A DNA stretch of 64,000 bases from Rhodothermus bifroesti (GTDB lineage Bacteria > Bacteroidota > Rhodothermia > Rhodothermales > Rhodothermaceae). The position numbers were made by a program, and so were the translations under genes. The stretch spans positions 1 to 64,000 of the forward strand of contig NZ_JAGKTL010000003.1 in assembly GCF_017908595.1 (NCBI RefSeq), read 5' to 3'. Each line of letters opens with the position of its first letter. Position 1 is the stretch's first letter. Below, piece after piece: positions 43,722 through 51,794 of this stretch. Under the pieces are notes generated by a model. It saw only the letters and a program-made list of their open reading frames with translations, was not told where the DNA came from and did no database searches.

Positions 43722-46100
43722 TTAGGAAGTAAGCTCCAAGGCAAGCGTTCGCAGCACCGAGGCTCCACTGTGTTCGTCCGTGACACGCACTTCAAGCAGG
43801 TAAGCACCGGGATCCACCTGGCGCACGTCGAGCTCGGCATGCTCGGCTAGGATGGTGCGGGTGTCTTCGTGCGTACTCTTGAGGCGTAGCACAGGGCGGT
43901 CGTCGCTGCCAAACAGGCCCAGGAACTTCTTGCGTGGTTTGGTCGGGCGCAGGGTGTACTCGACGGTATAGCGCGTGCGCTGCTGGCCATTAGGCGTAAG
44001 GCCGTAAATTTCGAAATAGAGAAACACCGCTTGGCGTACGGAAAACCGGCGCAACGGATTAGGCCACAGGTGCCAGCCATTGCGATCGAAACGGCTTTGA
44101 CCGCTGGAGGGCTCCATGCGCCAGGCGGGCAAAAGATCGCTCATCTGCAATCCGGGTCCACTTAAATCAGGCACCTTTAAGGCAAAGCGCACGCTTCCTT
44201 GCAGGCGTTCTGCCTCGAGCGAGCGGCCGTGCAGCGTGGCCTGGTAGGTACCTGGGCGCAGCGTTACGGTGACAAAGTCATTGATTGCGGCTGTAGGATC
44301 GGGAAGGATGGGAATATTGCGCCGCTGGGTTTGAGCAACAAGCGGCTGCCAGGCCGAATCGTGTACCGCAAACCCCAGCTCAGCTGGGGTGTACCCTCCA
44401 CTTTTACCCGTCACTTCGCGGAAAGGAGCCGCTGGCAGCGCGTAGTAAATTTCGATGCGCGTGTAGCCACTGTCGCCCCGGAATGCCAGCGGGAGGGCTT
44501 CAAGCGGCAACACCACTAGGTTGCGTGGCCATTGATACCGGTCTGAGCTGAGGCCCTGTCGATAGGTGGTTTGGCTTTGGGCGACCATCTCTTCACGCAA
44601 CTCGGCAAGCTCTAGGGCGGTCGGCTGAGGCGGCCGCAGTCCAGCTTCGACCTCCCATTTGGTGCGCAGCGTGCTCATGATGCGCGAGTAGGGCGGTCCC
44701 CAGATTTCCCGATCTTCGATCATCTGGGCATTGGCCAGCACGGGCGTTAGCCGCCAGTTGTTGCCTGTGGCGCCTTCGTCGATAACAAAGTGAAAATCCA
44801 TGCGTGGGTTATAGTAGCGCCACGATTCGTTAGGGACCCAGCCCATGGCAAATTCCCGCTCGCGCGACACTGATCCAGCGCGGAAGGTGTTGATTTCGCC
44901 CCGTACGGTCACAATGCGCTCGTCGGGCGCGCCATAGCGCAGATAGATGAGGCCTTTGTCATTGAATTCGCGATTGAGCGCGTAGGTGACGGGTAGCTCC
45001 AGCTCACCAAACTTATCGGGGTCGTTATGCCATAGGCGAGGGCCATCGTAGGCATAGTCCCGTTCAGCCACCAGCAACCTATGGTAGTGCTCAATAAGGC
45101 GCAGATTGATCGAGCGGCCGGGCATAGGGTCGCGACGTTCCCAGAAGGCCCGAAAGAAGGCCTGGTATTCAGCTGGTGTTTGCAGGCGGCGATAGGTTTC
45201 GAGTTCCTGGGCGGTGAAAATATACTTGCAATCCTCAAAGACAAAATGCGCGCCTAGGGGGCGATCGATGGAGCCGATGGCGCGGTCGATCAGGGCCTGC
45301 ACCGAGTCGGGCCGGTTTAGGGCAGTCCAGATGCGGGCGCGGGCCAAGTAAATGGCTTGAGGAGGCCAAGCAAACCCAGGATGGACTAAAGCGGCAAAGG
45401 CGGCATCCGCTTCTCGAAGCTGCCCTTTGCGACGCAGAACTTCAGCTGCAAAAAAACGGGCATAGTCTGTGGGATGTGTGGCTAGCCAGCGGCTTGCTTC
45501 GTCCAGGTTGGTATGGTTCAAAAAGGAATGGTAAATCCGAAAAAGGCCGATGGCGGGCTCGTCAAGGTCTGGACGCAGCCGTAGTTGGGCTTCGGCTAGG
45601 GCAATGGCCCGAGCGTAGTTGCTGTCCTGCCGGTAAAGCAGGGCGTATTGGTAGAGCACATCGCGGTAGAGGCTGTCACGCTCCAGAATCCACTCAAAAT
45701 GACGCCGTGCCTCACGGCGGTGCGTGGCCTGAAAAGGCGTCTGGTACTGAGCACGTTCGCGCTCGCTGATGGCCAAAAAATAGCGTGCAGCCAGGCTATT
45801 GGAGTCGATTTGCAGTGCTTTACCAGCCCAGTCGCTGGCTTCACGCCAGTTTTCGCGCACCATGGCTAGGCGTGTTAGGCCCAAATAAGCCGGCAGGTAG
45901 CGTTGGTCGAGAGCCAACGCCTCACGATAGGTCTTTTCGGCTTCCCGATAGCTTCCTCGCGCCAGCCAAGCATCCCCTTCGTCGACCAGCTGCGCTGCCG
46001 ATTGGGCGTGTACTTTGCAGCTTAGGATCAATGCCCCTAGTAGAAGCATTCCACGCCAGCACCAATTCCCAGAAAAGGCCCGTTGCATGGTGGTAAGCAT
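43722..46100 (-). CDS. GWxTD-domain protein with N-terminal TPR repeats
   Basis: About 792 residues, exported (hydrophobic signal GMLLLGALILSCKVHAQ). Residues to about 280 form TPR-like helical repeats (AEKTYREALALDQRYLPAYL; ASDWAGKALQIDSNSLAARY). The next region carries the GWxTD-type domain (FFRAFWERRDPMPGRSINLR; INTFRAGSVSREREFAMGW), followed by beta-rich C-terminal modules. The GWxTD family is confined mostly to Bacteroidota/Chlorobi-type phyla and close relatives, and its role is unknown. The start is uncertain between 46100 and 46088. The stop lies 9 bases from the convergent cupin isomerase. Confidence 0.82.
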   Translation of the reverse strand: MLTTMQRAFSGNWCWRGMLLLGALILSCKVHAQSAAQLVDEGDAWLARGSYREAEKTYREALALDQRYLPAYLGLTRLAMVRENWREASDWAGKALQIDSNSLAARYFLAISERERAQYQTPFQATHRREARRHFEWILERDSLYRDVLYQYALLYRQDSNYARAIALAEAQLRLRPDLDEPAIGLFRIYHSFLNHTNLDEASRWLATHPTDYARFFAAEVLRRKGQLREADAAFAALVHPGFAWPPQAIYLARARIWTALNRPDSVQALIDRAIGSIDRPLGAHFVFEDCKYIFTAQELETYRRLQTPAEYQAFFRAFWERRDPMPGRSINLRLIEHYHRLLVAERDYAYDGPRLWHNDPDKFGELELPVTYALNREFNDKGLIYLRYGAPDERIVTVRGEINTFRAGSVSREREFAMGWVPNESWRYYNPRMDFHFVIDEGATGNNWRLTPVLANAQMIEDREIWGPPYSRIMSTLRTKWEVEAGLRPPQPTALELAELREEMVAQSQTTYRQGLSSDRYQWPRNLVVLPLEALPLAFRGDSGYTRIEIYYALPAAPFREVTGKSGGYTPAELGFAVHDSAWQPLVAQTQRRNIPILPDPTAAINDFVTVTLRPGTYQATLHGRSLEAERLQGSVRFALKVPDLSGPGLQMSDLLPAWRMEPSSGQSRFDRNGWHLWPNPLRRFSVRQAVFLYFEIYGLTPNGQQRTRYTVEYTLRPTKPRKKFLGLFGSDDRPVLRLKSTHEDTRTILAEHAELDVRQVDPGAYLLEVRVTDEHSGASVLRTLALELTS

Positions 46101-46190
46101 TTTTGAAGTTATGTTAAGAATTACCTTGTGCTTTGCTGAAAGCTCCCGCAAACTGGCAAAAAATCACTGCTTGTTGTATTGTTGAATTGT

Positions 46191-46200
46191 CACTCGAGTG
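46191..46200. promoter_or_regulatory. 10-base palindrome upstream of the 6PGDH gene
   Basis: CACTCGAGTG, a perfect palindrome, lies 17 bases before the ATG of the 6-phosphogluconate dehydrogenase gene. It may be an operator or chance. Confidence 0.2.
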
Positions 46201-46217
46201 TGTAGCCCTGTAGCGCT

Positions 46218-47129
46218 ATGGAACTGGGAATGATTGGACTGGGACGCATGGGCGCAGGCATGAGTCGGCGGCTGCATCGGGCAGGTGTGCGCGTAGTAGG
46301 CTATGACCCCGACATAGAAGCGCGAACCCGTTTAGCCCAGGAAGGGATCGAAACCGTAGATCGACCAGAAGCTTTGGTCGCTACCTTAGCTCCTTCACGT
46401 ATCCTATGGTTGATGGTGCCAGCCGGAAATACGGTCGATCAGGTACTGGAAACGCTGGCGCCGCTGCTTGCAGTAGGGGATCTGATTGTGGAAGGCGGTA
46501 ATTCTTACTACCGAGATACGCTGCGTCGTGCCGAAAAGCTACAAGCACAGGGACTATTGTTTGCCGATGTGGGCGTTTCTGGTGGCCTTTGGGGCGAGAC
46601 CCACGGCTATGGCCTTATGGTTGGCAGCTCTCCGGAAGCAATGACCCGGCTGCGGCCGATCCTGGAACGCCTGGCCCCAGCACCTGATCGCGGATGGGTG
46701 CATGCCGGACCTGTAGGCGCTGGCCACTTTGTCAAGATGGTGCACAACGGCATCGAATATGCCCTGATGCAAGCCTATGCTGAAGGATTTGGACTCTTAA
46801 AAGCGAAAGCTCCTTTTCAACTCGACCTGGCTGCTATTGCTGAAGCATGGCGTTACGGCACCATCATCCGAAGTTTTCTGCTTGACCTCATCGCTGATGT
46901 TCTCCGAGAAAACGCTACACTGGCCGACGTAGCGCCAGTGGTGGCTGACTCAGGCGAAGGGCGCTGGACCGTCCAAGAAGCTGTCGATTTGGGCGTGCCC
47001 GTCGATACCATCGCAGCTGCACTGTTTCGCCGCTTTGCAAGTCAGGACCCAGAGCACTATGGAGATCGCTTACTGGCTGCTTTGCGCCATGCCTTTGGCG
47101 GTCACGCCGTGCAACGTGCCGGAGCATGA
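46218..47129 (+). CDS. 6-phosphogluconate dehydrogenase, short (GndA/YqeC-like) form
   Basis: 303 residues, the short form of the family that normally uses NAD+, against about 470 for classical Gnd. Rossmann motif MELGMIGLGRMGAGMSRRLH, substrate and catalytic segments VEGGNSYYRDTLRRAEKL, DVGVSGGLWGETHGYGLMVG and HFVKMVHNGIEYALMQAYAE (catalytic Lys), and the C-terminal EGRWTVQEAVDLGVPVDTIA. It oxidatively decarboxylates 6-phosphogluconate to ribulose-5-phosphate. No zwf gene is adjacent. The family signature is clear. A role in the neighbouring uronate pathway is possible but not shown. Confidence 0.9.
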   Translation: MELGMIGLGRMGAGMSRRLHRAGVRVVGYDPDIEARTRLAQEGIETVDRPEALVATLAPSRILWLMVPAGNTVDQVLETLAPLLAVGDLIVEGGNSYYRDTLRRAEKLQAQGLLFADVGVSGGLWGETHGYGLMVGSSPEAMTRLRPILERLAPAPDRGWVHAGPVGAGHFVKMVHNGIEYALMQAYAEGFGLLKAKAPFQLDLAAIAEAWRYGTIIRSFLLDLIADVLRENATLADVAPVVADSGEGRWTVQEAVDLGVPVDTIAAALFRRFASQDPEHYGDRLLAALRHAFGGHAVQRAGA

Positions 47130-47305
47130 ACACACCAAGCTTCAAGTTGTGCCTCTATGTGGATCCTAAAACAGCTTGCCAGGCTACCGCAGAGCACCTG
47201 GCGCATGTCCTGCACGCTCGTCAACAAGGCACCCCCAAGCCGTATGCTGCAGGCAGTGAGGGACCTAGAGGACGGCACCGCATCTTGGAGTCCGGACACG
47301 TATAG
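47126..47305 (+). CDS. Possible 59-residue small protein or gene remnant
   Basis: An ATG overlapping the stop of the 6PGDH gene (ATGA) opens a 59-residue frame. It begins FKLCLYVDPKTACQATAEHL followed by an AHVLHARQQG stretch, then becomes Gly/Pro/Arg-rich and stops at 47303-47305. The first 35 residues resemble the opening of 6-phosphogluconolactonase or glucosamine-6-phosphate deaminase proteins (a helix of the form xxxAAEHLAxxL). Beyond that the similarity vanishes. It could be a truncated devB/pgl remnant, a genuine small protein, or chance. Confidence 0.3.
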   Translation: MNTPSFKLCLYVDPKTACQATAEHLAHVLHARQQGTPKPYAAGSEGPRGRHRILESGHV

Positions 47306-47331
47306 CGTCGAAACGCTCATCAAGGCAGACC

Positions 47332-47799
47332 ATGACCCCAGAATACTTTATTCGGAAGGTGATCGTATCCGCTCAGGAGAACGTCCGGCGCGGGGGTGGT
47401 CCCTTTGCTGCCCTGGTCGTACACCATGGGGAGATTCTAGCCCTAGGCACCAACCGGGTAACCACCGACAACGACCCAACGGCACATGCAGAAATCGTGG
47501 CTATCCGCGAGGCCTGTCGTCAGCTGGGCCACTTTCAGCTTACCGGATGCGACTTATACACGTCCTGTGAACCCTGTCCAATGTGCCTAGGGGCCATCTA
47601 TTGGGCACGACCAGCACGGGTTTTCTACGCTGCCACGCGCTACGAAGCAGCTCGTGCCGGCTTCGACGATGCATTTATCTATGAAGAGCTGACGCGACCG
47701 GGTCCTGAGCGCCGCATTCCACTCATCCATGTCCCCGACGAAACCGCCTGGATGCCCTTTCAAGCCTGGCTTGACCACCCCGATCGCAAGCCTTATTGA
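47332..47799 (+). CDS. guaD: Guanine deaminase
   Basis: 155 residues of the CDA superfamily that hydrolyse guanine to xanthine. The zinc site is THAEIVAIREAC-like (HAE in DPTAHAEIVAIREA) plus SCEPCPMCLGAIYWARP. The C-terminal part (ARAGFDDAFIYEELTRPGPE, then PFQAWLDHPDRKPY) follows the Bacillus GuaD pattern closely and differs from tRNA adenosine deaminases. Its last 7 bases overlap the convergent regulator gene. Confidence 0.9.
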   Translation: MTPEYFIRKVIVSAQENVRRGGGPFAALVVHHGEILALGTNRVTTDNDPTAHAEIVAIREACRQLGHFQLTGCDLYTSCEPCPMCLGAIYWARPARVFYAATRYEAARAGFDDAFIYEELTRPGPERRIPLIHVPDETAWMPFQAWLDHPDRKPY

Positions 47800-48446
47800 G
47801 CTTTCAATGTCATAGGTGGGTTAAACGTATACGTACAGGCCGGACTGCCTTCGGGAATGTAGGCTACACGGCTGGTAGGCAGCCCCAACACGGCCTCAAA
47901 GAAACGCGCTTCCAAATAGCAAGGAAGTCGGGTATGCCGGACCGTTTCCGTGAACGGACAGTTGCATTCGCGAATCTCTAAACCTTGATCGTTGACCACA
48001 AGCTCGGGCATAAAACCTTCCTCTTCCAAAAAATCCCGCACCACGCTCAGTCGCGCTTGAAGCGTATGTGCCTCGTGCTGCGCTAGACGCCGCTCGATCT
48101 CCTGCAGACGCTCTTCCCAAAACTTCCGAAAGAAACGTTCTAAGAGCGCTTCGCCAGCCTCCTGCTTTAGGAATTGCAATAGCCGACCTAGAAGTATAGC
48201 ATCGCGATTGGGAAAAAGCTGGACGCCAGTCCTTGTGAGTCGGTAAAGCAAGCGCGGCCGGCCACGTCCATGGCGCTCCATAACATGCTGCACAAGCCCG
48301 TCTCGCTCAAGTTGGGTTAGATGCTCCCGAAGCGTCGGCCGCCTCAGTCCAGTAGCTGCTTCTGCTTCGCTCAGCGTAAGCTGCCCGCGACGCTTGAGCA
48401 AGTCTAGAAGCTGTTGCTTGGTATCCGAATGCAAAACTAATCCCAT
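47793..48446 (-). CDS. SufR-like Fe-S-sensing transcriptional regulator
   Basis: 217 residues. The N-terminal winged helix has TKQQLLDLLKRRGQLTLSEA, the recognition region GLRRPTLREHLTQLERDGLV and the wing RHGRGRPRLLYRLT. The C-terminal domain carries four Cys in the SufR arrangement: ECNCP, then LPC 13 residues later and SPACTY near the end. These could bind a [4Fe-4S] cluster and so sense NO, oxygen or cluster supply. It is divergent from the DUF2249/ric/DUF59/fdxA run, across 150 bases that hold an inverted repeat and a good promoter, so it most likely controls that run and itself. Direct evidence for a cluster is lacking. Confidence 0.85.
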   Translation of the reverse strand: MGLVLHSDTKQQLLDLLKRRGQLTLSEAEAATGLRRPTLREHLTQLERDGLVQHVMERHGRGRPRLLYRLTRTGVQLFPNRDAILLGRLLQFLKQEAGEALLERFFRKFWEERLQEIERRLAQHEAHTLQARLSVVRDFLEEEGFMPELVVNDQGLEIRECNCPFTETVRHTRLPCYLEARFFEAVLGLPTSRVAYIPEGSPACTYTFNPPMTLKAQ

Positions 48447-48466
48447 TTGAAGCCCCCTGCAGGATG

Positions 48467-48580
48467 CTACTTAAAACTAAACGTTCTCGAAGGTTGTGTC
48501 AATAAAAAAGATTTTTTCCTTCTAAAACTTGACATGGCTCCCTGGTATTTCTACATTTAATCGTGTTTTGTCTTAAATAG
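48467..48580. promoter_or_regulatory. Divergent operator: long inverted repeat flanking the promoters
   Basis: CTACTTAAAACTAAAC (48467-48482) and GTTTTGTCTTAAATAG (48565-48580) are inverted copies matching at 13 of 16 positions. One lies near the regulator's start and one at the expected transcription start of the plus-strand run. The layout suggests two binding sites of the SufR-like protein. Confidence 0.5.
48529..48559 (+). promoter_or_regulatory. Candidate promoter of the nitrosative-stress gene run
   Basis: TTGACA (48529-48534), a 17-base spacer, then TACATT (48552-48557). The downstream box also reads TACATTTA, close to the Bacteroidota TAnnTTTG element. The implied start near 48564 falls at the right arm of the inverted repeat. 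Confidence 0.6.
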
Positions 48581-48596
48581 ATCTGCTACGTTAATT

Positions 48597-48839
48597 ATGG
48601 CAATGCAGACCGAAAGAACGCTAGACGTGCGGCCGATCCCGCCGCGCGAAAAGCATGCAACGATCTTTGCTACGTTTGATGCGCTGGCACCGGGTGAAGC
48701 TTTTGTACTGGTGAACGATCATGATCCGCGGCCTTTGCGCTACCAGTTTGAGTTTGAGCGAAGCGGGCAGTTTACCTGGGAGTATCTGGAGCAAGGGCCA
48801 GAAGTTTGGCGCGTAAGGATCGGACGCACGGCCTCATGA
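48597..48839 (+). CDS. DUF2249 domain protein
   Basis: 80 residues, the whole of one DUF2249 domain: LDVRPIPPREKHATIFATFD, GEAFVLVNDHDPRPLRYQFE and the terminal VWRVRIGR. These small TusA-like folds are often encoded beside hemerythrin, NnrS and denitrification genes; their biochemical role is unknown. It is the first gene of the run. Its stop overlaps the next start (ATGA). Confidence 0.88.
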   Translation: MAMQTERTLDVRPIPPREKHATIFATFDALAPGEAFVLVNDHDPRPLRYQFEFERSGQFTWEYLEQGPEVWRVRIGRTAS

Positions 48840-49507
48840 AGCTGCTGCTGAGTAGCGATGCGTTGCCAACGGCCTCGCTCGAGGTGCTAGGCGAAGCCTG
48901 TCGGCGCAAGGCACTGGCCGGACTGGAGTTAGTGCTCGGGTGTGGCCAGGGTCACCACTATGAGGCCTTGCGTTGCCCTGTTGAAGCTGGCGATGAAGTG
49001 GTCGTGCCACGGGTGCCTATTTATTGGCTAGCGCTACCGGGCCGCCCACGCCTTAGTGAACTCATGACTTGGGCTGGCGAAGCGCATCGGCTGGGTGCTG
49101 GCTTGTTGCTTTGGGAACCAGTCGAAGAATTGCCCCGGCCGGTTCGGGTAGCACTAGTGCATGGAAGTGATCCGGCTGCATTGGCTTTGGCGGTTCACTG
49201 GGCCCAAAGCCAGGGTGTGCATACTTGCTATCAGCCAGAGCCGGAGGTGCTGCGCCAGGGCGGTTGGGAGGCGGTTTTGCGGCAAACCCTGCCTACACTG
49301 GCCCATGTGCGCCTACCGGGCAGCGGTCCTGAGGGCCAAACCGCTGATGCGCCCACGGGCGTAGGCGCCTTGATGGCCCATCTAGCCCTAAAGGCCTATA
49401 AGGGCACCGTAGCCCTGATTCCTTCACGCCTTGAGCAGCTGCCGGCTTGGAAAGCTTGGCTACTCCGCCGTCGCGGTTGGGGTTGTGGTACCGCAACGGT
49501 TTGCTAA
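48836..49507 (+). CDS. Unrecognised protein, possibly TIM-barrel (xylose-isomerase-like)
   Basis: 223 residues, soluble. Alternating strand/helix periodicity, an AGLELVLGCGQGHHYEAL segment, and a C-terminal HVRLPGSGPEGQTADAPTG followed by a KAYKGTVALIPS strand recall sugar-phosphate isomerase/AP-endonuclease-type TIM barrels, though the protein is short and the usual metal ligands are not evident. A Cys pair lies at the extreme end (GWGCGTATVC). It is translationally coupled to the DUF2249 gene (ATGA). I cannot assign a function; its position ties it to the Fe-S repair run. Confidence 0.7.
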   Translation: MKLLLSSDALPTASLEVLGEACRRKALAGLELVLGCGQGHHYEALRCPVEAGDEVVVPRVPIYWLALPGRPRLSELMTWAGEAHRLGAGLLLWEPVEELPRPVRVALVHGSDPAALALAVHWAQSQGVHTCYQPEPEVLRQGGWEAVLRQTLPTLAHVRLPGSGPEGQTADAPTGVGALMAHLALKAYKGTVALIPSRLEQLPAWKAWLLRRRGWGCGTATVC

Positions 49508-49545
49508 GCTGCTTGCATTTGTTGGACCTACATCGTCTTACGCTT

Positions 49546-50256
49546 ATGCATCCTTTACTCAGCAAGACCCTTGGAGAGCTGGTTGCTGCCGACGAGCGGC
49601 GGGCAGCACTCTTTGACCGCTTGGGGCTGGATTACTGCTGTGGCGGGAGGCGCACGTTAGAGGTGGCCTGTCGCCAGCGCGGCCTAGATCCAGCCTCGGT
49701 TGCGGCTGTGCTGGAGGCTTTGGAGACTACGGAAACTTTGAAAGAGCCCGCTGCCGACTGGCAGACGCGGCCGCTGGCTGAATTGATCGACTACATTGTG
49801 CGCACGCATCATGCCTACCTGCGGCGGGAGCTGCCGCGCCTAAGTGCATTGATGGAGCGGGTTGCGCAAGTACATGGCCACCAGAGCACTTGGCTGCATG
49901 AAGCCCAGAAGGTTTTCGGGCAGCTCAAGCTAGAACTCGAGGCGCACCTGCGTAGCGAAGAAGAAGTAATCTTTCCTTTGATTCAAGCGCTAGAGCAAGG
50001 CGAGGTTTTGGCAGCTGCTGGGCTGGAGGCAGTGCTCGCGCAGGCCGAATCTGAGCACAATGCAGCAGGGGAGGCGCTCGACCGGCTGCGCACGCTTTCC
50101 GACAACTACCGTGTGCCCGAATGGGCCTGCAGCAGCTTTCAGGCGCTTTTGGAAGGCCTGGCCCAGCTCGAAACCGATATGCATCGCCATGTGCATCGGG
50201 AAAACAATGTGCTGTTTCCTAGAGCACGCCGTTTGATGGCAAGGCCTACCACCTGA
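49546..50256 (+). CDS. ric: Iron-sulfur cluster repair di-iron protein Ric (ScdA/YtfE/DnrN)
   Basis: 236 residues. The N-terminal ScdA_N domain carries the YCCGG motif (FDRLGLDYCCGGRRTLEVAC). The C-terminal hemerythrin-like domain provides His/Glu iron ligands (RTHHAYLRRELPRL, HLRSEEEVIFPLI, AESEHNAAGEAL, MHRHVHRENNVLFPRA). Ric proteins restore Fe-S clusters damaged by nitric oxide or peroxide and may release iron or reduce NO. The ATG at 49546 was chosen; it gives the family N-terminus. It sits third in the run and is its clearest functional marker. Confidence 0.95.
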   Translation: MHPLLSKTLGELVAADERRAALFDRLGLDYCCGGRRTLEVACRQRGLDPASVAAVLEALETTETLKEPAADWQTRPLAELIDYIVRTHHAYLRRELPRLSALMERVAQVHGHQSTWLHEAQKVFGQLKLELEAHLRSEEEVIFPLIQALEQGEVLAAAGLEAVLAQAESEHNAAGEALDRLRTLSDNYRVPEWACSSFQALLEGLAQLETDMHRHVHRENNVLFPRARRLMARPTT

Positions 50257-50293
50257 TGCGGTCTGGTGCGTTCGGGTTGAAAAACGCTGCGAG

Positions 50294-50617
50294 ATGAGCA
50301 CGCCTGTACCATCCCGACTCGAGCTGGTCGACCGCCTGCGCTTGGTGATCGATCCAGAAGTCGGGCTCAACATTGTAGATCTTGGATTGATTTACGATCT
50401 ACAGGTATCGCCTGAAGGTACCGTGGAGATCAAGTTGACAATGACCACGCCGGCTTGCCCAATGTCGAGTTATATCAAACACGAAGTAGGTAAGGTGCTG
50501 CAGCGCACCCCAGGCATCCGACGAGGTATTATTGAACTGGTCTGGGATCCCCCTTGGTCGCCCTACATGATCGACCCGGAAGTGCGGCGTTACCGTTTTC
50601 CTATGTATGCACGCTGA
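50294..50617 (+). CDS. DUF59/MIP18 family Fe-S assembly factor (SufT-like)
   Basis: 107 residues of the MIP18/PaaD/SufT family: RLRLVIDPEVGLNIVDLGLI, IKLTMTTPACPMSSYI with the conserved Cys, and VWDPPWSPYMI. Members help mature Fe-S proteins in the cytoplasm. It lies between ric and the second DUF2249 gene, which agrees with a cluster-repair role. Confidence 0.93.
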   Translation: MSTPVPSRLELVDRLRLVIDPEVGLNIVDLGLIYDLQVSPEGTVEIKLTMTTPACPMSSYIKHEVGKVLQRTPGIRRGIIELVWDPPWSPYMIDPEVRRYRFPMYAR

Positions 50618-50630
50618 AAGGCAACCCACT

Positions 50631-50918
50631 ATGGCCAATCAAATTCCAACGTTTTTGGCAACGTTGCCGGCATCGCACTTTGTAGAACTGGACGTGCGGC
50701 CGATCCTGCGCAGCGGCGGTGAGCCGTTTACACTGATCATGGAGACAGCAAGCCGTGTTCCTCCCGGTCACGTACTGCGCCTTCGGGCTACGTTTAAGCC
50801 GGTGCCTCTTTTGGGCGTCATGCGTGTCAAAGGCTGGGCCCACTGGATCGCGCACGGTGAAGGAGATGACTGGGAGGTCTGGTTTTATCGCTTAGACGAC
50901 TTCAAAAACGCAACATAG
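50631..50918 (+). CDS. Second DUF2249 domain protein
   Basis: 95 residues with the DUF2249 pattern ([49 protein letters not shown]). It is divergent from the first DUF2249 protein of the run, so this is not a recent duplication. The ATG at 50631 is preceded by a GAAAGG-type ribosome site. An upstream ATG at 50607 would overlap the DUF59 gene. Confidence 0.85.
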   Translation: MANQIPTFLATLPASHFVELDVRPILRSGGEPFTLIMETASRVPPGHVLRLRATFKPVPLLGVMRVKGWAHWIAHGEGDDWEVWFYRLDDFKNAT

Positions 50919-50926
50919 GACGTGCT

Positions 50927-51292
50927 ATGCCCTACGTCGTCACCGAACCCTGCATTAACTGCAAATACACCGACTGCGTCGAAGTATGCCCGGTGGATGC
51001 CTTCTACGAAGGACCGAATTTTTTGGCGATTCACCCGGATGAGTGCATCGATTGCAATGCTTGCGTGCCGGTCTGCCCTACAGAAGCGATTTATCCGGAA
51101 GACGAGGTGCCAGAAGCATGGGCACACTACATTGAATGGAATCGCTATCTTGCTGCGCAGTGGAAAGCTCAGGGGTTTAACATTACGGAAAAGAAAGATC
51201 CGCTGCCGGATGCTGAAGCCTGGCAACACCGGCCCAAGTCGGAGAAAGATATTTTGACCTGGGACCTGCGAGAGGCCTCGTCAAATGCGTAG
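50927..51292 (+). CDS. fdxA: Ferredoxin FdxA (3Fe-4S / 4Fe-4S)
   Basis: 121 residues. The N-terminal dicluster domain has [18 protein letters not shown] (Cx2C-x4-C-x3-CP) and [16 protein letters not shown]. The long C-terminal tail ([20 protein letters not shown]) is typical of the Azotobacter-type FdxA/7Fe ferredoxins. It is a small electron carrier, plausibly the donor for the repair or reductive activities encoded around it. It overlaps the CopD-like gene by 8 bases. Confidence 0.95.
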   Translation: MPYVVTEPCINCKYTDCVEVCPVDAFYEGPNFLAIHPDECIDCNACVPVCPTEAIYPEDEVPEAWAHYIEWNRYLAAQWKAQGFNITEKKDPLPDAEAWQHRPKSEKDILTWDLREASSNA

Positions 51293-51785
51293 CTGGTACT
51301 TGTTTTCGGTTTGGCTTCATCTTCTGGCGGCTGCGATCTGGATCGGATCGATGGTTTTTCTGGGGGCCGCCGTGATACCCCTGTTGCGCAAACCGGAATT
51401 TCTGCCTGTGCGTACGGCGATGCTCTACCAGCTTGGCCTGCGTTTTCGTTGGTTAGGTTGGATTGTACTAGGCGTGCTGCTGGTGACGGGTATCCTCAAC
51501 GTTGGCTTTCGCGGCTACACGTGGGCGGATTTCTGGCAAGGGACGCTGTGGCAAGGGCCCTGGGGACGTATGCTGGCCTGGAAGCTTGTGCTGGTGTTGC
51601 TTGTGATGGTCATGAGTGCCGTGCACGACTTTTACTTGGGACCGCGCACAATGCAGCTCCTAGCGCGCGGCGAAGCCTCAGCTGAAAACCTGCGGCGCAC
51701 GGCCAGCTACTTAGGACGACTGATGACGCTGTTGTCCTTAGCCATCCTGGCACTGGCGGTGTTGTTGGTGCGCGGAGGTGTTTAA
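51285..51785 (+). CDS. CopD-like four-helix membrane protein
   Basis: 166 residues with four hydrophobic helices. [40 protein letters not shown] and the paired His residues in helices 1 and 3 fit the CopD/DUF2214-like group of inner-membrane proteins that may bind haem or copper. It overlaps fdxA (8 bases) and precedes the cupin by 9 bases. Confidence 0.75.
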   Translation: MRSWYLFSVWLHLLAAAIWIGSMVFLGAAVIPLLRKPEFLPVRTAMLYQLGLRFRWLGWIVLGVLLVTGILNVGFRGYTWADFWQGTLWQGPWGRMLAWKLVLVLLVMVMSAVHDFYLGPRTMQLLARGEASAENLRRTASYLGRLMTLLSLAILALAVLLVRGGV

Positions 51786-51794
51786 TCCAAAACG

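Noticed and set aside
47157-47570. 137-codon frame overlapping the guaD start
   Set aside because: It runs out of frame into guaD and has no family signal. The ATGA-coupled 59-codon frame is the better candidate for this gap.
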